Shown here one piece after another: positions 12,701 to 24,929 of a stretch of 64,000 nt of DNA. Below the pieces are notes generated by a model. That model was not told the DNA's origin. It saw only the letters and a program-made list of their open reading frames with translations, and searched no databases. Positions within the stretch are counted from its first letter, which is position 1. Each line of letters starts with the position of its first letter. The stretch lies in contig LATX02000078.1 in assembly GCA_001466705.2 (NCBI GenBank), forward strand, positions 496,001 through 560,000. Reading direction: 5' to 3'. Both the position numbers and the translations under genes were made by a program. The DNA is from Moniliophthora roreri. Taxonomy: Eukaryota; Basidiomycota; Agaricomycetes; Agaricales; Marasmiaceae.

Positions 12701-13330
12701 GAATTACAAAAAATGATGACACACCCTACGATATCGAGTCGCATTAGCACCGCTCATTACCATGGCAGAGCCCGAGACACACCTGAATGAAGCTCATCCT
12801 AACTAATACCCAACAGTTGCTGCCTCACCCGGGCACCTCGCACTCCATCCCCATTCTTTCAGGTCTCCGAATGACCTATAGGTGCAAGATGTCGTCTTCA
12901 CTCGTTCTCTTCCTCTTGCGGCACTCTTATACCTGCACAAAGTGATTCTTCAGTCAGCCAGGTAGTAAACGTAGAGAAGAACTGAACACGGACTCGCAAA
13001 ACAATCCCTCATCAATAACATCAGGCGTTCTTCGATTAGGGATGACTGCAATTCCAAGTCCGGATTCGAGTGAAGAAAGACCGCAGCCGCAGATGGACAT
13101 TTGAAACGTACTCGGCCCACGTCAACAAGTAGGCGAGAGAGAGGATGAGGAAGTGTGCCCGTAGGTGTCTGTAAGGAACGTCGCAGTCTCAAATTTCAAC
13201 GGGCATTGCATATGTTGATGCGTTCTCCGAAAACAGCAACAGTCGCATGTCGGCCGACGGCCAGGAGGCCCGCGGATAACGAGGTCCACGATATCGACAA
13301 GGACGTCAGATTCCTTCACTACAGACCCAA
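12700..13330. repeat. Duplicated block A, first copy
   Basis: This stretch is recognisably homologous to 20,590-21,270. Shared landmarks include ATATCGAGTCGCATTAGCAC, ACACCTGAATGAAGCTCATC and GCGGCACTCTTATACCT; both end in an ACCGACGGCC-type stretch. A short third part recurs at 26,886-26,990. On the minus strand a hydrophobic stretch can be read in the second copy (AAHFLFILALFAFLIDTGRV) and, in a shifted frame, in this copy. It may therefore be a decayed exon of an unidentified membrane-protein gene. Confidence 0.6.
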
Positions 13331-16300
13331 CCTGACTCCTCCACTGACTCTCCCACATTCTCAAAGCTATATCCTTCTGTTTGTATCCTGCTTCTTCGAG
13401 GTTCGGAATCAAGACCGTTTGAGCTGAGCTTGATGACCATCAAATTGGTATTCTGGACGTTGTCGGATGGGGGATAGCGATGAGTTTTGGACATCCCAGT
13501 CCACCTTGGGAGTTTGGTGAAGCGGAATGCTATAGCCCGTGGTATGAGGAGCAGGGAATGAAGAACGGGGAGACTTTTGTCCCTGCGCATTCCAAAAGAA
13601 CGTATTGTTGAAGGCATGTTCTCGATGTATCCTGATTTAGTATAGCGGTAGAGAATGAGGCGGTTTCACGCATTGCCCTGTCCTGCAAACTACTAGTCAA
13701 ACCTAATCCGTAGCCCTATAATGATTAAGCCTGTTCTTCCGCTGGTAAGTATTCCTTTTCCGGGGTAGGAACTTGGATGGTCGATTCTAGCATGAAGTCA
13801 AAGCTTGAAAACAACGACGCGTCGATGGTATGCCACGAGTAGTCATCGAAGAGTAAGGAAGGCCACCTGAGGATCAAGATGGCAGATATGAAGTCTCAGG
13901 CAACATTATCGTACATGGTTCAATGGCCACGGATCAGCAGAATAAAGACTAAACAGAATACAATTTGCAGTTAGCAGGAGATAGGATAGAAACGGAATCG
14001 TGCTTACACCTGCGGTCCTGGTGGTGAAAGACGTGAGAAAGGCCGCTGCAACGCCAGACGCGTCTTTGAGACCAACGACCATGTCCATTTCGGACCTCAC
14101 TAATATTTTCGACTGCGACCATGACCAAAAGCCCAGATAGCGACTGAACGGACTCACCTGGAAGTGAAGATTTAATTTCCAGCTCTCACACCAGGTGTGT
14201 TGACAGCGTTCCTCGTCTCGATGTAGTGGTACTAATCTCGTCACTTTCTGACTTTCAGTAGTTATCGTGCTCGACTCCACAGCTTCCATCCTATTCATAA
14301 GCCGACAAGCTGTCGTATCGTCTACTCGACTTTCTGCCCTACCTTCCAGTCCTCGGGCTGTGCTAGAGCAATATCCAGATCAACACATTTCTCCAACTTT
14401 TCTCGCTACCAGACGGATCACATGGACGAGGAATCCACTTCATTCCAAGATCAAAAGTCTTTCTTTCATCCAAACAGACTTCCTGAGCTCTGAGGAAGGA
14501 TGAAGCAGCGGCGATGGGGCAACGCGGACGACGACAACGAAGGAAACGAGGTACGCTGAGGTAACGCGTTTTGGTGCTAACTTTTCTGGATTGACGAATG
14601 CCCTAGGTCTCAACATGAATACCTGAAAACTTCAAGTTATCCATGGGGGAACGAGTGGTGTTGTGACGATGTCAATATCCAGGCGACAAGAAACCGAAAA
14701 ATATATACACCTGCCCACGGCACTCTGGCGCAAATTGCTCCTTGGCTTGATGGTGCGTTCAGTTTCATATCGTCACTCTGAGGTCATGAGACTATCAGGA
14801 AACCATATTTCACTTCTCAGTCGGCTTATACCACTTATTCAGGTTAACCTATCCGCCGACCGTTGCAACAGCCTCAACATTCGCCGGGAGCATCTTCAAT
14901 CGGTACGCAACTACTATTTCTAATCGTGTACCTAGGTGGCAACATAGTCGTTGGAGGGTATTGAAGTTACAAGTCAAACGAGCTAGATACGGCTAGGGAA
15001 GAGAATCCGGCCCTTGTACAACATGCCCAACGAACGCGAGTAGGCTTTCTCTTCGGTTTCACACTTCACCCTTCAAGCGCTGATTGAGGATGCCGGGTTA
15101 CAAGTGCTGACTCGCTGAGCGGAAGCGAAAGAAGTTGATTCGAAACGGGGTTGGCATTCAGTTTTCCAGTTACGCATCCTTGTGAACTAATAACAGATTC
15201 CTGCAGAGCCCGCCTGGCACTTACCTCGGTCTATACTGCCCCCACAAGCTTCAAGCATCAACATATGTCTCCTCGTTACCGTCGTCTCTGGTTCGTTATG
15301 AACGCTGTCCATTACTTTTGGAACAGAGGAACGCAGCCACGTGCGTAGGCATTCAGAAGGCGAAACAAGGTGCGTTCATGTTTAGGCCATCCATTTCCAA
15401 GCTTCAGTACTGATGAAGTGCTCCAGATGATCGGTGCGATGTATGAATGATGATTAAGTCGCGAGCAACGTCATGTTACTCGACTTGTATCCCTTCCCAT
15501 TCTTTCCTCATTTGTACGTCGGGCCGAGAGAAAAGACTGTTCACAATCATTGGGTTGAGCTTGTAGGACAGAGAAATAGGTGCGACTCCAAACGATTCTT
15601 TACACTTCGATACTGACCAGGGCCCGGAAGCGAAAGATTGACAAGAAATCGAACTCCCCAGCCCCAGCTCATATCGGCGATTCTCTTCTCTGGATCCGGG
15701 GATAGGAAGCGACTCTTCATGTTGGAGAAGGGAGCTTCAACGCCAATCTCAACGTGCACGATACACGTTGTAAGAACTCCGTCCCCCATGATGTGACAGA
15801 AGAATTTCACATACTCGACGCGGATCATTACTCGGGAGATCGGAGAGCTTGTTGAGTTGGATTGGGACAATTGACAAAGGTGCAATTCCGAACGCCTTAT
15901 TCTCTACCACTACGCACGACTGACACGAACTATAACTGTCCAGGGACAACAGCGGTGCTCTTAAGTCGAGGAGCCTTTCCTTATGACAGTTACACCTGCT
16001 GCCAACGGACCTGCGAGTTACGATGATTTTTCGTTGGTCTTTCTCAAGACTGTTTTGCGCAACTTCCAGGGGACGCAGTCGTTGATTATGGCATTCTTCC
16101 CCGTGCTTTCTTATTAGCGTTCGCCGTCGCTCGGACCAAGCTCATCAGCACGATCTGCATTTTCGTCAAACGGCCCTCCCACCTTCGTGTGGGGCCGTTA
16201 GGGATACCTGACTCGGACTATAGAAAACTGAATCAAGGATTGAGATCGTTGAATTCGGGTTCAAGCCGAAGCGGAGAGAAAAGAGCAATTGTTGACTTCA

Positions 16301-17562
16301 CTGGTGCGGCTCTCGCTACTGTGCTTCTGTAACAAGGGTCGGAGAGGGCTCGCAATGTCAATACGTTACATGTGGAGGTATGTACTCATCCGGTGTACGT
16401 TTGGTATCCTGACTGAGTGTTTCTCCGTAGTGTCGTCACCGTTTCTATCAAAGGTTACAACGAATGCACCGCGAAATGGTTGCAAATGCTCAGTTCAAGG
16501 AGTTTGATAGGAGGTGCGTGTCTTTTTTTCCCCTGCTTCGTTGATGTTAATTTGGTTTTGTGATAGAATCAAGCAGCGAGGAACAGCAGGCAGGATCGTG
16601 CCACTCTTCTTCACCATCCATACTCCCAGAAAAGACGGCCACCGTATCAAGCAGGCAATCTATTGTCGTTCAAAAGGGTATCGATGACCCAGTTAGTTTA
16701 GGTTTTCGCTGATGATATTTGAAGTATTGACAAGTTGCTCAATGACAACCTTGGGAGGCCGACGGAGCTAGGGGATGTGCAGAATGATCTTGTCGCCAGC
16801 TTGAACGGAATACCGCCACTCACTGGTTTGTACGTACCCGTCTGTTTCATGATGCGATCATTACAATGAATATATTTCTGTAGGCCCGGATCCTAAACAT
16901 TTCGGCTTGCGTCAAGACTCACGCTTCATTAATCTTGAACGATATCATGGACGATATCAAATCGGTGTCGTAACAAGGCACAGGTGAGATGCCTAATTCC
17001 CACTATACTGGTTCTGATGTTTTGATCATAGTTCATTTGAGCGGGCAGAGCCAACGTGAAAGCTCGCTAGCAACTCTTCGTCTCTAGTTGCCTAGCAATC
17101 CTTGGAGTAACCCAAGCGCCCAATGAAAGCCACCAGAATGTTTTGTGTCACACTCGGAAAGCGCTTCGTCGGGTGATGGTGACTGTCTCCGGCAGTAAGT
17201 CGTCTCAGTATTTCTAGCATTCACTTGCTTACGCAGAGACAGAGGAGGATACGGCATGCACCGATGAGAAGACGGAACGAGGAACGAACACGAGTTTTAT
17301 TATGATTCGTAGTAAGGTGTAGTGTATCGTGTGAGCGATAATACTCGCGTTACATTATTTATTTCCTCTCATCCGGGCGAGGTTGAAGGTTTGGATGATC
17401 CACTGTTGAGCCTTCAGGTTGTACATAATCGGCTTGTTGATGGAGCGGCTATTATAACAATGCCCATAGGTGTAGTACCCTGTTTCACGCAACAAATAGA
17501 CAATCAATCTCCATGTTATTCGTAGCAAATGAAAGAATGATGTACAGTAAGAAAGTACCTGG
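13331..17562. other. Long stretch with only fragmentary coding signals
   Basis: No complete gene can be assembled. Minus-strand pieces at 13,906-14,298 contain a splice-bounded segment (GLKDASGVAAAFLTSFTTRT) that faintly recalls a potassium-transporter motif, but no companion motif is present. Plus-strand pieces near 16,740-16,975 (with intron-like GT...TAG segments) read GPDPKHFGLRQDSRFINL, unidentified. These look like remnants of degraded genes. No RNA gene or transposon end was seen. Confidence 0.35.
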
Positions 17563-19132
17563 TTAGTACATCACAGTCGATCGCTTCCCGTGCATCATCT
17601 GCTGCTCATTTCCTTCTTCAAGTTCCACCTCCGCCATACCAAGATTTTCGATTGAATACACCGGCGTTTGGGGTATGGTGGTAGTCTCTTCCCGAGGTGC
17701 TGGTCGACTGGTGAAGCGAATGCCGGATATCTGGTCCTGTAAGCTTTCCACATTTTTGCCGAGCTTTGCGCGGACCATGATTAACGTTGGGGCAATTCCC
17801 TGAATGATTGTTAGGAAAGCACTTTAGGTTAAAATCACTGCTTACAGAACTCAAGATCATAAGCGGCAAAAAGTCAAAAAGTATTATACCAGTTCTTGGC
17901 GTATTTGCCGAAACCAAAGTTATTATACTGAAGATTGGGTACAGTAAGCCAGATTCGAGTCTAGAAGTAGAAAAAGATGAACGCCTTTCAAGCTCGCAAA
18001 CACCCGGCCAGACTCACATGATTCTCGAGACGGCGTAAATGAGTTTGTCTTTGGTAGTATAAATGTTGTGAGCCCGGACTTGCCGATGGATCCACCATAT
18101 CCGTCCAGCTTCACATATACAAAAGTGAGTACCAGATATGCGACTTATGATAAGCTGAAGCATACCAGTGAGAAAACTGAGTATGAAGTTGACAGTAGGA
18201 CTGGCCGTTTGGTATGTAGCCACGATGGTGGATCCGACCTTGTACAGGGCAAGATTTGAATCGATAGTTTTATCACTCTCACCAATTGTGATCATGATTG
18301 CGCCAACGAGTCCAACAACTGGAAGCAGTTTGTCAATGTCAATGTGGGTGATTGGAGGAGCCAGCTAGCATATACCATTTGTAAGAGCCGAAGCTACTAT
18401 CAGGGGTATGGCAATCCTTTTCTTCGAACCCCAAATCAGGTAGCAACGGTGAATCTGCAGAGGAAACGAGTTTGATAGAAGCAGCATGATGAATGGCAGC
18501 ACGAACGAGCATGCATTCTGCCGTGATGCTAAAATGCTACAGTCAGTTCTCATGGCATGACAGCAAAGAATCAGCGCACTTCAGAAGAATACTAAGTAGC
18601 ATTTGGAGGAAGCTAGCAAGAAGTTTAGTGATGAAAGATGAACCTGCAACAAGACACGTTCGCCTTACTCCGTTATTATGTTCTCGGCATTGTGCGTCAG
18701 GTAATCCATGAATGGCTCATAATCTTGAGTTTTGACTGCAGTAAAGGCGACAATGGCCCCGTAAACCATATAGGTTGTGTAGACGATGACAAATGCCGTA
18801 GAAAATATAAAAAGAGCCACTGTCAGCACTAGATACAAGTTCCAGTTGAGCTGTTCATTTTCTTTCTGGCGACTGCGCATCATATAAATGCAGGTACCGA
18901 ACAGCAGGGTGTAGAAGCCTAGTGGGAGAGCGGTAAGTCAATTTCCATCCTCTCCAAGCTTTGACCGAGGACTTACCATAGACGAAATACATTACCTGAT
19001 GTATGAATTAGCCAGAAGGAACGAGTGATATATAGGTAAAGACGGACGTACCGACAAGCTGACAATTGGGAAGACGATAATATGTGGAGCGGAGAGACTG
19101 GGAGCAAGCTCCTCAGGGGTCGAAGAAGACAT
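17563..19132 (-). CDS. Seven-transmembrane family protein, copy 3
   Basis: Start ATG at 19,132 (MSSSTPEELAPSLSAP). The exons give VMYFVYG, FYTLLFGTCIYMMRSRQKEN, an LYLVLTVALFIFSTAFVIVY helix, FLQMLLSILL, IHRCYLIWGSKKRIAIP, VGLVGAIMITIGE, AGRIWWIHRQVRAHN, LESGLLYPIFSIITL and GIAPTLIMVRAKLGKN. The tail is acidic with Glu and Met runs, ending KRSTVMY. The reading frame is maintained across all junctions I checked. It is head-to-head with copy 4 (22,361 onward), and the two share their upstream sequence in inverted orientation (19,140-19,760 against 21,700-22,350), so they arose by inverted duplication. Function unknown. Confidence 0.7.
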
Positions 19133-19139
19133 CTCGTGA

Positions 19140-19760
19140 AGTGCGAAATAATATGATAGGGGCTTCTCCGCGCCCAGCCATTTTGTACCTTCAGCAAGCT
19201 TATAGCTCGATGTGCCGACAGCTACCGGAACACGTCCAATGATCGATAGGGAAGGAAACCAACATAGCAATACAACAGAGAATACATCCACCGAAAATAA
19301 AAGAGAGAAGGTCAAGAAGTCAATGGATACTGGATCTAGATGAGGGAGATAGAGACGCACCGGATAATGATGCATTGATTGTGGCGTCGTTAAGGTACCC
19401 TCATCGTTCGAGGCGAGGCGGGATAAAGTTGGGACAGGAAGAACACGGTGGAACATGAGCGCTGCTTCAGGCTGGCTATGTATGATTGCCAGAGAGGGGC
19501 CAGACAAGGAGTTCGTGGACAAATTTCCTCGTTGATTCCTCGTACGAAGTCGTAGTCTGGCGATAAGACGGTCGCATTTGAGCTTCTGATGAAACGTAGT
19601 CTATGATCATCATTAATGGAAGACAGAACTTCACAGGTGTATTTAGTACGCACCAATGGCTGTTCGTCGGCCGTAGTACCCGAATGTAAGATTGATAAGT
19701 TGGTAGAGGACTAACGTCTAATCCGAGAAGTGAGGAGGATTAGTATATCGTCGTGGACAT
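19140..19760 (-). repeat. Duplicated upstream block B, inverted copy
   Basis: The upstream flank of copy 3 matches, in inverse orientation, the upstream flanks of copies 4 and 5. Shared coding-like stretches such as DDHRLRFIRSSNATVL appear on the minus strand here and on plus near 27,550. The frames are not conserved throughout, so I treat it as duplicated non-coding or decayed sequence. Confidence 0.6.
19181..19187 (-). promoter_or_regulatory. TATA-like box (TACAAAA) of copy 3
   Basis: It is 49-55 bp upstream of the ATG at 19,132, in the context GCTGAAGGTACAAAATGGCT, which copies 4 and 5 share with TATAAAA. Confidence 0.45.
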
Positions 19761-20589
19761 GATGTAACTTGACGCATCAGTATTCAACAAAGTACTCAAT
19801 ATAGAAGTACTCGTTACTGCAATGTAAGCAATCTAGCTTATCGCGATCGAATTCCATCCTACGTTCAAGATTCAAGGCTGCCTATCCGAGCCGTCACACG
19901 GGGTCCGATCTTCTCCGCGACCACCACGTAGCACACCTAGCTCTGGTCCTCCGGCATCCAGAGTCCACTATGAAGTTAACCTATAAGCCGAGCCCAAAGG
20001 CCTCTGATTCAAAAATACGACGAACGTTCTGAGGGTCTCTTGTGTTGGACTCGATCATAGCCGTAGCTTGAGTTCTTGAAGCCTAGAGATATGCGGTATG
20101 CCTCTTGAACGATGACTCGAGTGCCGAGCTTTGGCAGGGTGTTCCGCTCCATCCCATATATGGGTCAGATTGAAGGATAAGGACGAGCCTCAGTGTCCAA
20201 CAAGATGCGCTGAAGTCACTTGCTACCACCGCGAAGTTTTGCATGGTGAGCGCGTGTCATTGAAGTCCTTCCTTGTTTGGTTCCAATCCAGAGGTGTTAA
20301 GTTTCTAAAAGACTTAGTAGAGATCGTAACAACCGGGACCACTCACAGATTTTGCCCTGAAAATATACGCGTCCGAGCTCTGTTGAGTTCTGCACGACTT
20401 GCGAACCTAGATGCACTCACACTAGACGTGGGATATTCTCTCTGGTACACTTTTAAAAGGGCAGCAGACGCAAAATTCCGTATCATTACTCTCCTGTTCG
20501 CGAATTAAGAGCGGAGTAGTGTTCAATATCCACGGAACGACGAGGCTCAAGATTATGAACAAAAAGCTCTCATTGCAGGTTAGAGATAC
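19761..20589. other. Spacer of the inverted duplication, nothing assigned
   Basis: Normal composition. A 125-codon plus frame (20,131-20,508) has no recognisable feature. Confidence 0.35.
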
Positions 20590-21270
20590 AAAAAGATGAT
20601 GGTACACCTTATGATATCGAGTCGCATTAGCACCACTCATTATCCGGACAGAGTCTGAAACACACCTGAATGAAGCTCATCCTAACTAACACCCAACGGA
20701 TACCGCCTCGCCCGGGCACCTCGCACCCCATTCCCGTTCTTTCAGGTCTCCGCCTAATAAGTGCAAATTTTTGACTTTGCTCGTTCCCTTCCTCTGGCGG
20801 CACTCTTATACCTATCCAAAACGATTCTTCGGTCAACCAGGTAGTAGATGTAGAAATGTGAACACGTACTCGCAGAACAATCCTTCATCAATAGCACCAG
20901 GGGCCCCTTGGTCTTCTACTAACAGTGGTAACTGCAATTCCGAGTCTGGATTCGAGTAGTGAAGGAAGATTGTAGCCGCAGGTGGATATTTAAAGCATAC
21001 TCGACCGGTGTCAATAAGGAAGGCAAAGAGAGCAAGGATGAAGAGGAAGTGTGCTGCATGGGTATCGGCGAGAAGGGCTTCGTCCGGGAATGTTGCAATC
21101 CCAGATGCTCAACGTGCATGCGCATGGCGCATGTTGATGCCAATATTGATGCGTTCTCCAATGTCAACCGACGGCCGGGTAGATAACGGGGACCACGAAT
21201 CGTGTCGAATGATCCGACGAGCCTGCAGAACGTCCGTGTCCTTCACGAATCACGATGACCCAGTGTGATA
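20590..21270. repeat. Duplicated block A, second copy
   Basis: Homologous to 12,700-13,330 (landmark GAATGAAGCTCATCCTAACT in both). Here the minus strand keeps a longer open stretch with a strongly hydrophobic core, which the first copy has lost by frameshift. It joins directly to block B at about 21,280. Confidence 0.6.
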
Positions 21271-21279
21271 GCACCGACG

Positions 21280-22350
21280 CGGAGGTCAATGACATGGACT
21301 TGTACCACGTGACAGCGGCGGGCGTCTAATTTTCTTTCGCCTCCACTCTCACAATCGTTGCTCACTGAACCGCTTCGCGTCCGATGCTCAATGCAAAGTC
21401 TACGAGCTGCTATGCGGGATTTAAATCAAAAATTAATACGGTTGGAGCAGAAACTACAAGTACGTTACGGCAGAATTTGGGACCCAGGAAGAATGTTTCT
21501 TCTGGAAGAGACTCGACTAAGGACTGTTGAGCCGAATATGGTCTCAAAACGCGAGGCAGGGGTAACTGTCTGGTTTTTGAATGCCATTAACTCGCCTAAG
21601 AGCAGAAATGACGACCCAGGGCTACCTTGATTGTTGGATGTACGATACAGATCGACTGCGATAGACTGCGAAAGTCCAACCGGCTTTTGGTTAGATTGCC
21701 GGAATCAGAAAAAGCACTGGTGAATGTACTCATCCTCCTCGCTTCTCGGGTCGGTACTCCTCCACCAACTTATCAATCTAACCCCCGAGTGCAACCGTGA
21801 CGAACAGCTATTGGTGCGTACTAATTACATCTATGTAAATTTCTATCTTCCATTGTTGATGATCATAGGCTACGTTTCATCAGAAGCCAATGAGATACGA
21901 CCGTCTTATCGCCAGGCTACAACTTTATACGAGGAATCTCTCTCCAAAAACGCCTTGTCTGGCCCGTCTTTGGCATTGTACACAGCCAACTTGAACCGAC
22001 ACCCATCGTCCATTTAACACCGTGTTCTTGTTTCAACGCTGTCCTACTGCGCCTCGAACGATGAGAGTAGCTTAGGGACGCCGCAATCAATGCATCATCA
22101 CGTTGGGTGCGCCTCTATCTCTCTGATCTGAATTAGCGCTGACTGTGTTGTGTTTATTTAAGGATCCATTGACTTTTCGATCTTCTCTCTTTTATTTTCA
22201 GTGGTATGCATTCTCGGTTGTATTATCATGTTGATTTCCTTCATTATGGATCATTGGGCGTGTTTCGGCAGCTGTCGGCACATCGAGCTATAAGCTCGCT
22301 AAAGGTATAAAATGGCTGGCTGGGTAGCAATGTCCATCATATTACTTCGC
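21280..22350 (+). repeat. Duplicated upstream block B of copy 4
   Basis: Very similar to 26,985-27,937 plus 28,690-28,800; for example GTCTAATTTTCTTTCGC and CGCTTCGCGTCCGA occur in both, and both keep the stretch around ATGTACTCATCCTCCTCGCT. The other copy is interrupted by a hAT-like element at 27,946. It holds the promoter of copy 4. Confidence 0.65.
22306..22312 (+). promoter_or_regulatory. TATA box (TATAAAA) of copy 4
   Basis: It lies 49-55 bp upstream of the ATG at 22,361, in the context GCTCGCTAAAGGTATAAAAT, nearly identical to copy 5. Confidence 0.55.
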
Positions 22351-22360
22351 AGTTCCGAAC

Positions 22361-24848
22361 ATGCCTTCTCCAATCCCTGAAGATTTCGCACCAGAACTTT
22401 CCACTCAGCTGATTATTGTTGTACCTATGGTCAACTTGTCGGTATGTTGGTCGTTGTGTCTATATGACTCGGGGTCTGGCTAACACATATGACAGGCAAT
22501 GTATTTTGTCTATAGTAAGTTTTCGGTCAGAACTCGGAGAGGATGGAATCGACTCACTGCTCTCCCATCAGGGTTTTACACACTGCTGTTTGGTACCTGC
22601 ATTCATATGTTGCGCAGCCGCCAGCAAGGAGATGAACGGGTCAACTGGAATTTGTATCTATTGCTGACGGTGGTTCTCTTTGTGTTTTCTACGGCATTCG
22701 TCGTCATCTACACAATTGATATGGTCTACAGATCTATTACTTACTTTACTGCAGTCAAGACTCAGGATTATGAGGTGTTGGTGAACTTTTGGATGCATGT
22801 GGAAAGCTTCATAGTCCTGTGAGACCACCTGCAAAAAGTACATTACATTATAATATCCTTACAACAGGATTATAAAGGTTACAACATATGATAATAAATC
22901 CAGCTAGATTTTAAGTGTATTGTAGCCTAGTTGCAATATATTGAAATATTTTAACTGCCTTACAACCCCATTACAACTACATTACAATTGTCTGGAAGGA
23001 TTATTTGACATTATAGCCACATTACAACCACATTACAACCCACATAGAGTCATTACAACAAGTTAAAACCCCAGTACATGCACATTATAACACAATTTCA
23101 AATATAAGTAAAGTTCTTAGTGCAACAGCATATAAAAACCCATGCAATATGACAATGTAACAAGGCTTTATTATTAGATACACCTATTTATGTTTATAAT
23201 GAAACTGATTTTTAATCAATAAATAATAAGCTGGTGTGGGTAGAATAAAATGTTTTGGAGATAGGTCTTTTAGTAAAAGGGTATAATGCACTGTGTGTGT
23301 TTATAGTTATGTGGGACAGTGGTACAGTGGTTCTGAGCACCCAGTGGCTACCAGGCTGCTGACTAATCTACTGTAAGGTTGTGGCTTTGACTCAGAGGTT
23401 GCAATGAATGGATTTTTATTTCTTTTTGTCTCTGATCTGAATAGTCAAAATACATTATAACAGCTAAATACACTTCAATACATTTTCATAGTGATTCTGA
23501 TAAGGATTTGGTATCTATTTACTGTCCAGTAGGGTTGTAATGTAGTTGTAACATTGTCTTTAGGTTGTAATGGCATTGCAACTTATCATAATTATTATGG
23601 GACTTGTAATTATTATGGTATGTTACAACTACATTATAACTAGGTTACCATATCTGACTTGGCATATAACAGGGTTGCTAATGGTTATGGAACTCATAAT
23701 GCATTATGAGGGTTATAACCCTATTATAATGCTATGTACTTTTTGCAGGTGACAAACATGCCCTGTCACAAGTTTTGTCACTGAGATTCCTTCTAGCAAC
23801 CTTAGGATGTTTTTTGCTATTCTCCTCAAGTGCGCCGCTTAATTATGTTGTCATGTCATGGAAACTGACTGAAGCATTCCAGCATCACAGCAGAATGCAT
23901 GCTTGTTCGTGTTGCTACTCATCATCTTCCATCTGTCTCACTCATTTCCTCTGCAGATACACCGCTGCTATCTGATCTGGGGCTCCAAGAAACGGGTTGC
24001 CATACCCTTAATAGTAGCTTCGGTCCTTACGAATGGTATGTGCTAGCCGCATTACTTCAACCATCCATGTCAACATTGACAATCTACCCGACTTCAGCTA
24101 CTGGACTTGTTGGTACAACCATTACCACAATTGGTGATAGAAATAGTACTAATGATTCGGGTCTCATCTTGTACGATATCGGAAATAACGTCGGTGCCGC
24201 ATACCAAATTGGCCTGAGTCCTGCTATGAACTCCGTGCTCACTTTTCTCACCGGTATGCTTCAACCTATTGCAAGACTCATATTGAGTGCTAACTCACGT
24301 ATATATGAAGCCGGACGTATATGGTGGATCCATCGGCAAGTTCGGGCTCACAACATTCATACTACAAGTGACAAACTTATTCAATCAGTCTCGAAAATTA
24401 TGTGAGTCTGGCAGAGCCTTGGCGAGGTCGAAAGGCACTCATCGTCCTCTCCCTCTAGACTCGAATCTGGCTCACTGTATCCAATCTTAAGCATCATGGG
24501 TTTGGTTGTGAGAAATACTACAGACATACCTCTTGACTTTTTCCCGCTTGTGGCCTTGAGTGCTGTAAGTATTAAGTTCATTTAAACTAAGGTGCTTTCC
24601 TAACAGTCATTCAGGGAATCGCCCCAACGTTGATTATAGTCCGTGCGAAACTCGGCAAGAATGTGGAAAGCTTGCAAGATCAGGTATCTGGCATTCGTTT
24701 CACCAGTCCATCAGCACCTCAGGAGGGGACTACCACCGTATCCCGAGCTCCTGTGCATTCGATCGGAAATTTCAGTATGGCGGCAGCGGAACCTGAAGGA
24801 GGAAACGAGGGGCGGGTAGCCGACCAGAAGGAGGCGACCGCGGTGTAA
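22361..24848 (+). CDS. Seven-transmembrane family protein, copy 4, with a transposon in intron 3
   Basis: Start ATG at 22,361 (MPSPIPEDFAPELSTQ). Exon 1 ends at NLS before GTATGT; then AMYFVY, FYTLLFGTCIHMLRSRQQGD and the second helix up to 22,819. Intron 3 starts GTGAGAC and, five bases in, carries the 926-bp element 22,826-23,751. The old acceptor TTCTAG still follows near 23,800. Later exons give NLRMFFAILL, IHRCYLIWGSKKRVAIP, TGLVGTTITTIGD, AGRIWWIHRQVRAHN, LESGSLYPILSIMGL, GIAPTLIIVRAKLGKN and a tail ending DQKEATAV. Every junction is in frame, so the gene could still work if the roughly 1-kb intron is removed. The exon-2 end is TATA instead of TATG, changing a conserved Gly to Arg. Function unknown. 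Confidence 0.7.
22826..23751 (+). mobile_element. 926-bp non-autonomous DNA transposon (CACCTGC ends) in intron 3 of copy 4
   Basis: The ends are inverted repeats CACCTGCAAAAAGTACAT, matching at about 28 of 30 positions into CATTATAATA. The body is AT-rich with many ATTACAA/TTATAAT motifs. The flanks show a 2-bp duplication AC (22,824-22,825 and 23,752-23,753). The paralogous intron at 29,273 reads GTGAGACAAAC without the insert, giving the exact empty site. No coding capacity is visible. A 173-bp tRNA-like module lies inside (23,258-23,430). End type and short duplication are compatible with the CACTA/Plavaka group, but the family is not proven. Confidence 0.85.
23258..23430 (+). repeat. tRNA-like (SINE-like) module inside the intronic transposon
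   Basis: The sequence recurs at 35,365-35,540 inside a transposon with different ends. It contains GTGGTACAGTGG, close to a pol III A box, and GGCTTTGACTC, close to a B box, about 60 bp apart; the later copy has GGGTTTGACTT. It ends in a T-rich TTTCTTTTTGTC. This is the layout of a tRNA-derived SINE head rather than a working tRNA. Confidence 0.5.
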
Positions 24849-24929
24849 CCGAACTTTCATTTGTTACGAACAGCCTTGGATATTCTCGTTGTTCCCCGCT
24901 CCGTTATACCGTTCCGTTGTATTCATTAT

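Noticed and set aside
13906..14298. Potassium transporter (TRK-like) gene
   Set aside because: Only one short motif-like stretch (FLTSFTTRTAG) is suggestive; no other signature of the family is nearby.
23310..23405. Functional tRNA gene
   Set aside because: Only box-like words match; no convincing acceptor stem or anticodon arm could be folded by eye, and a diverged copy exists in another transposon.
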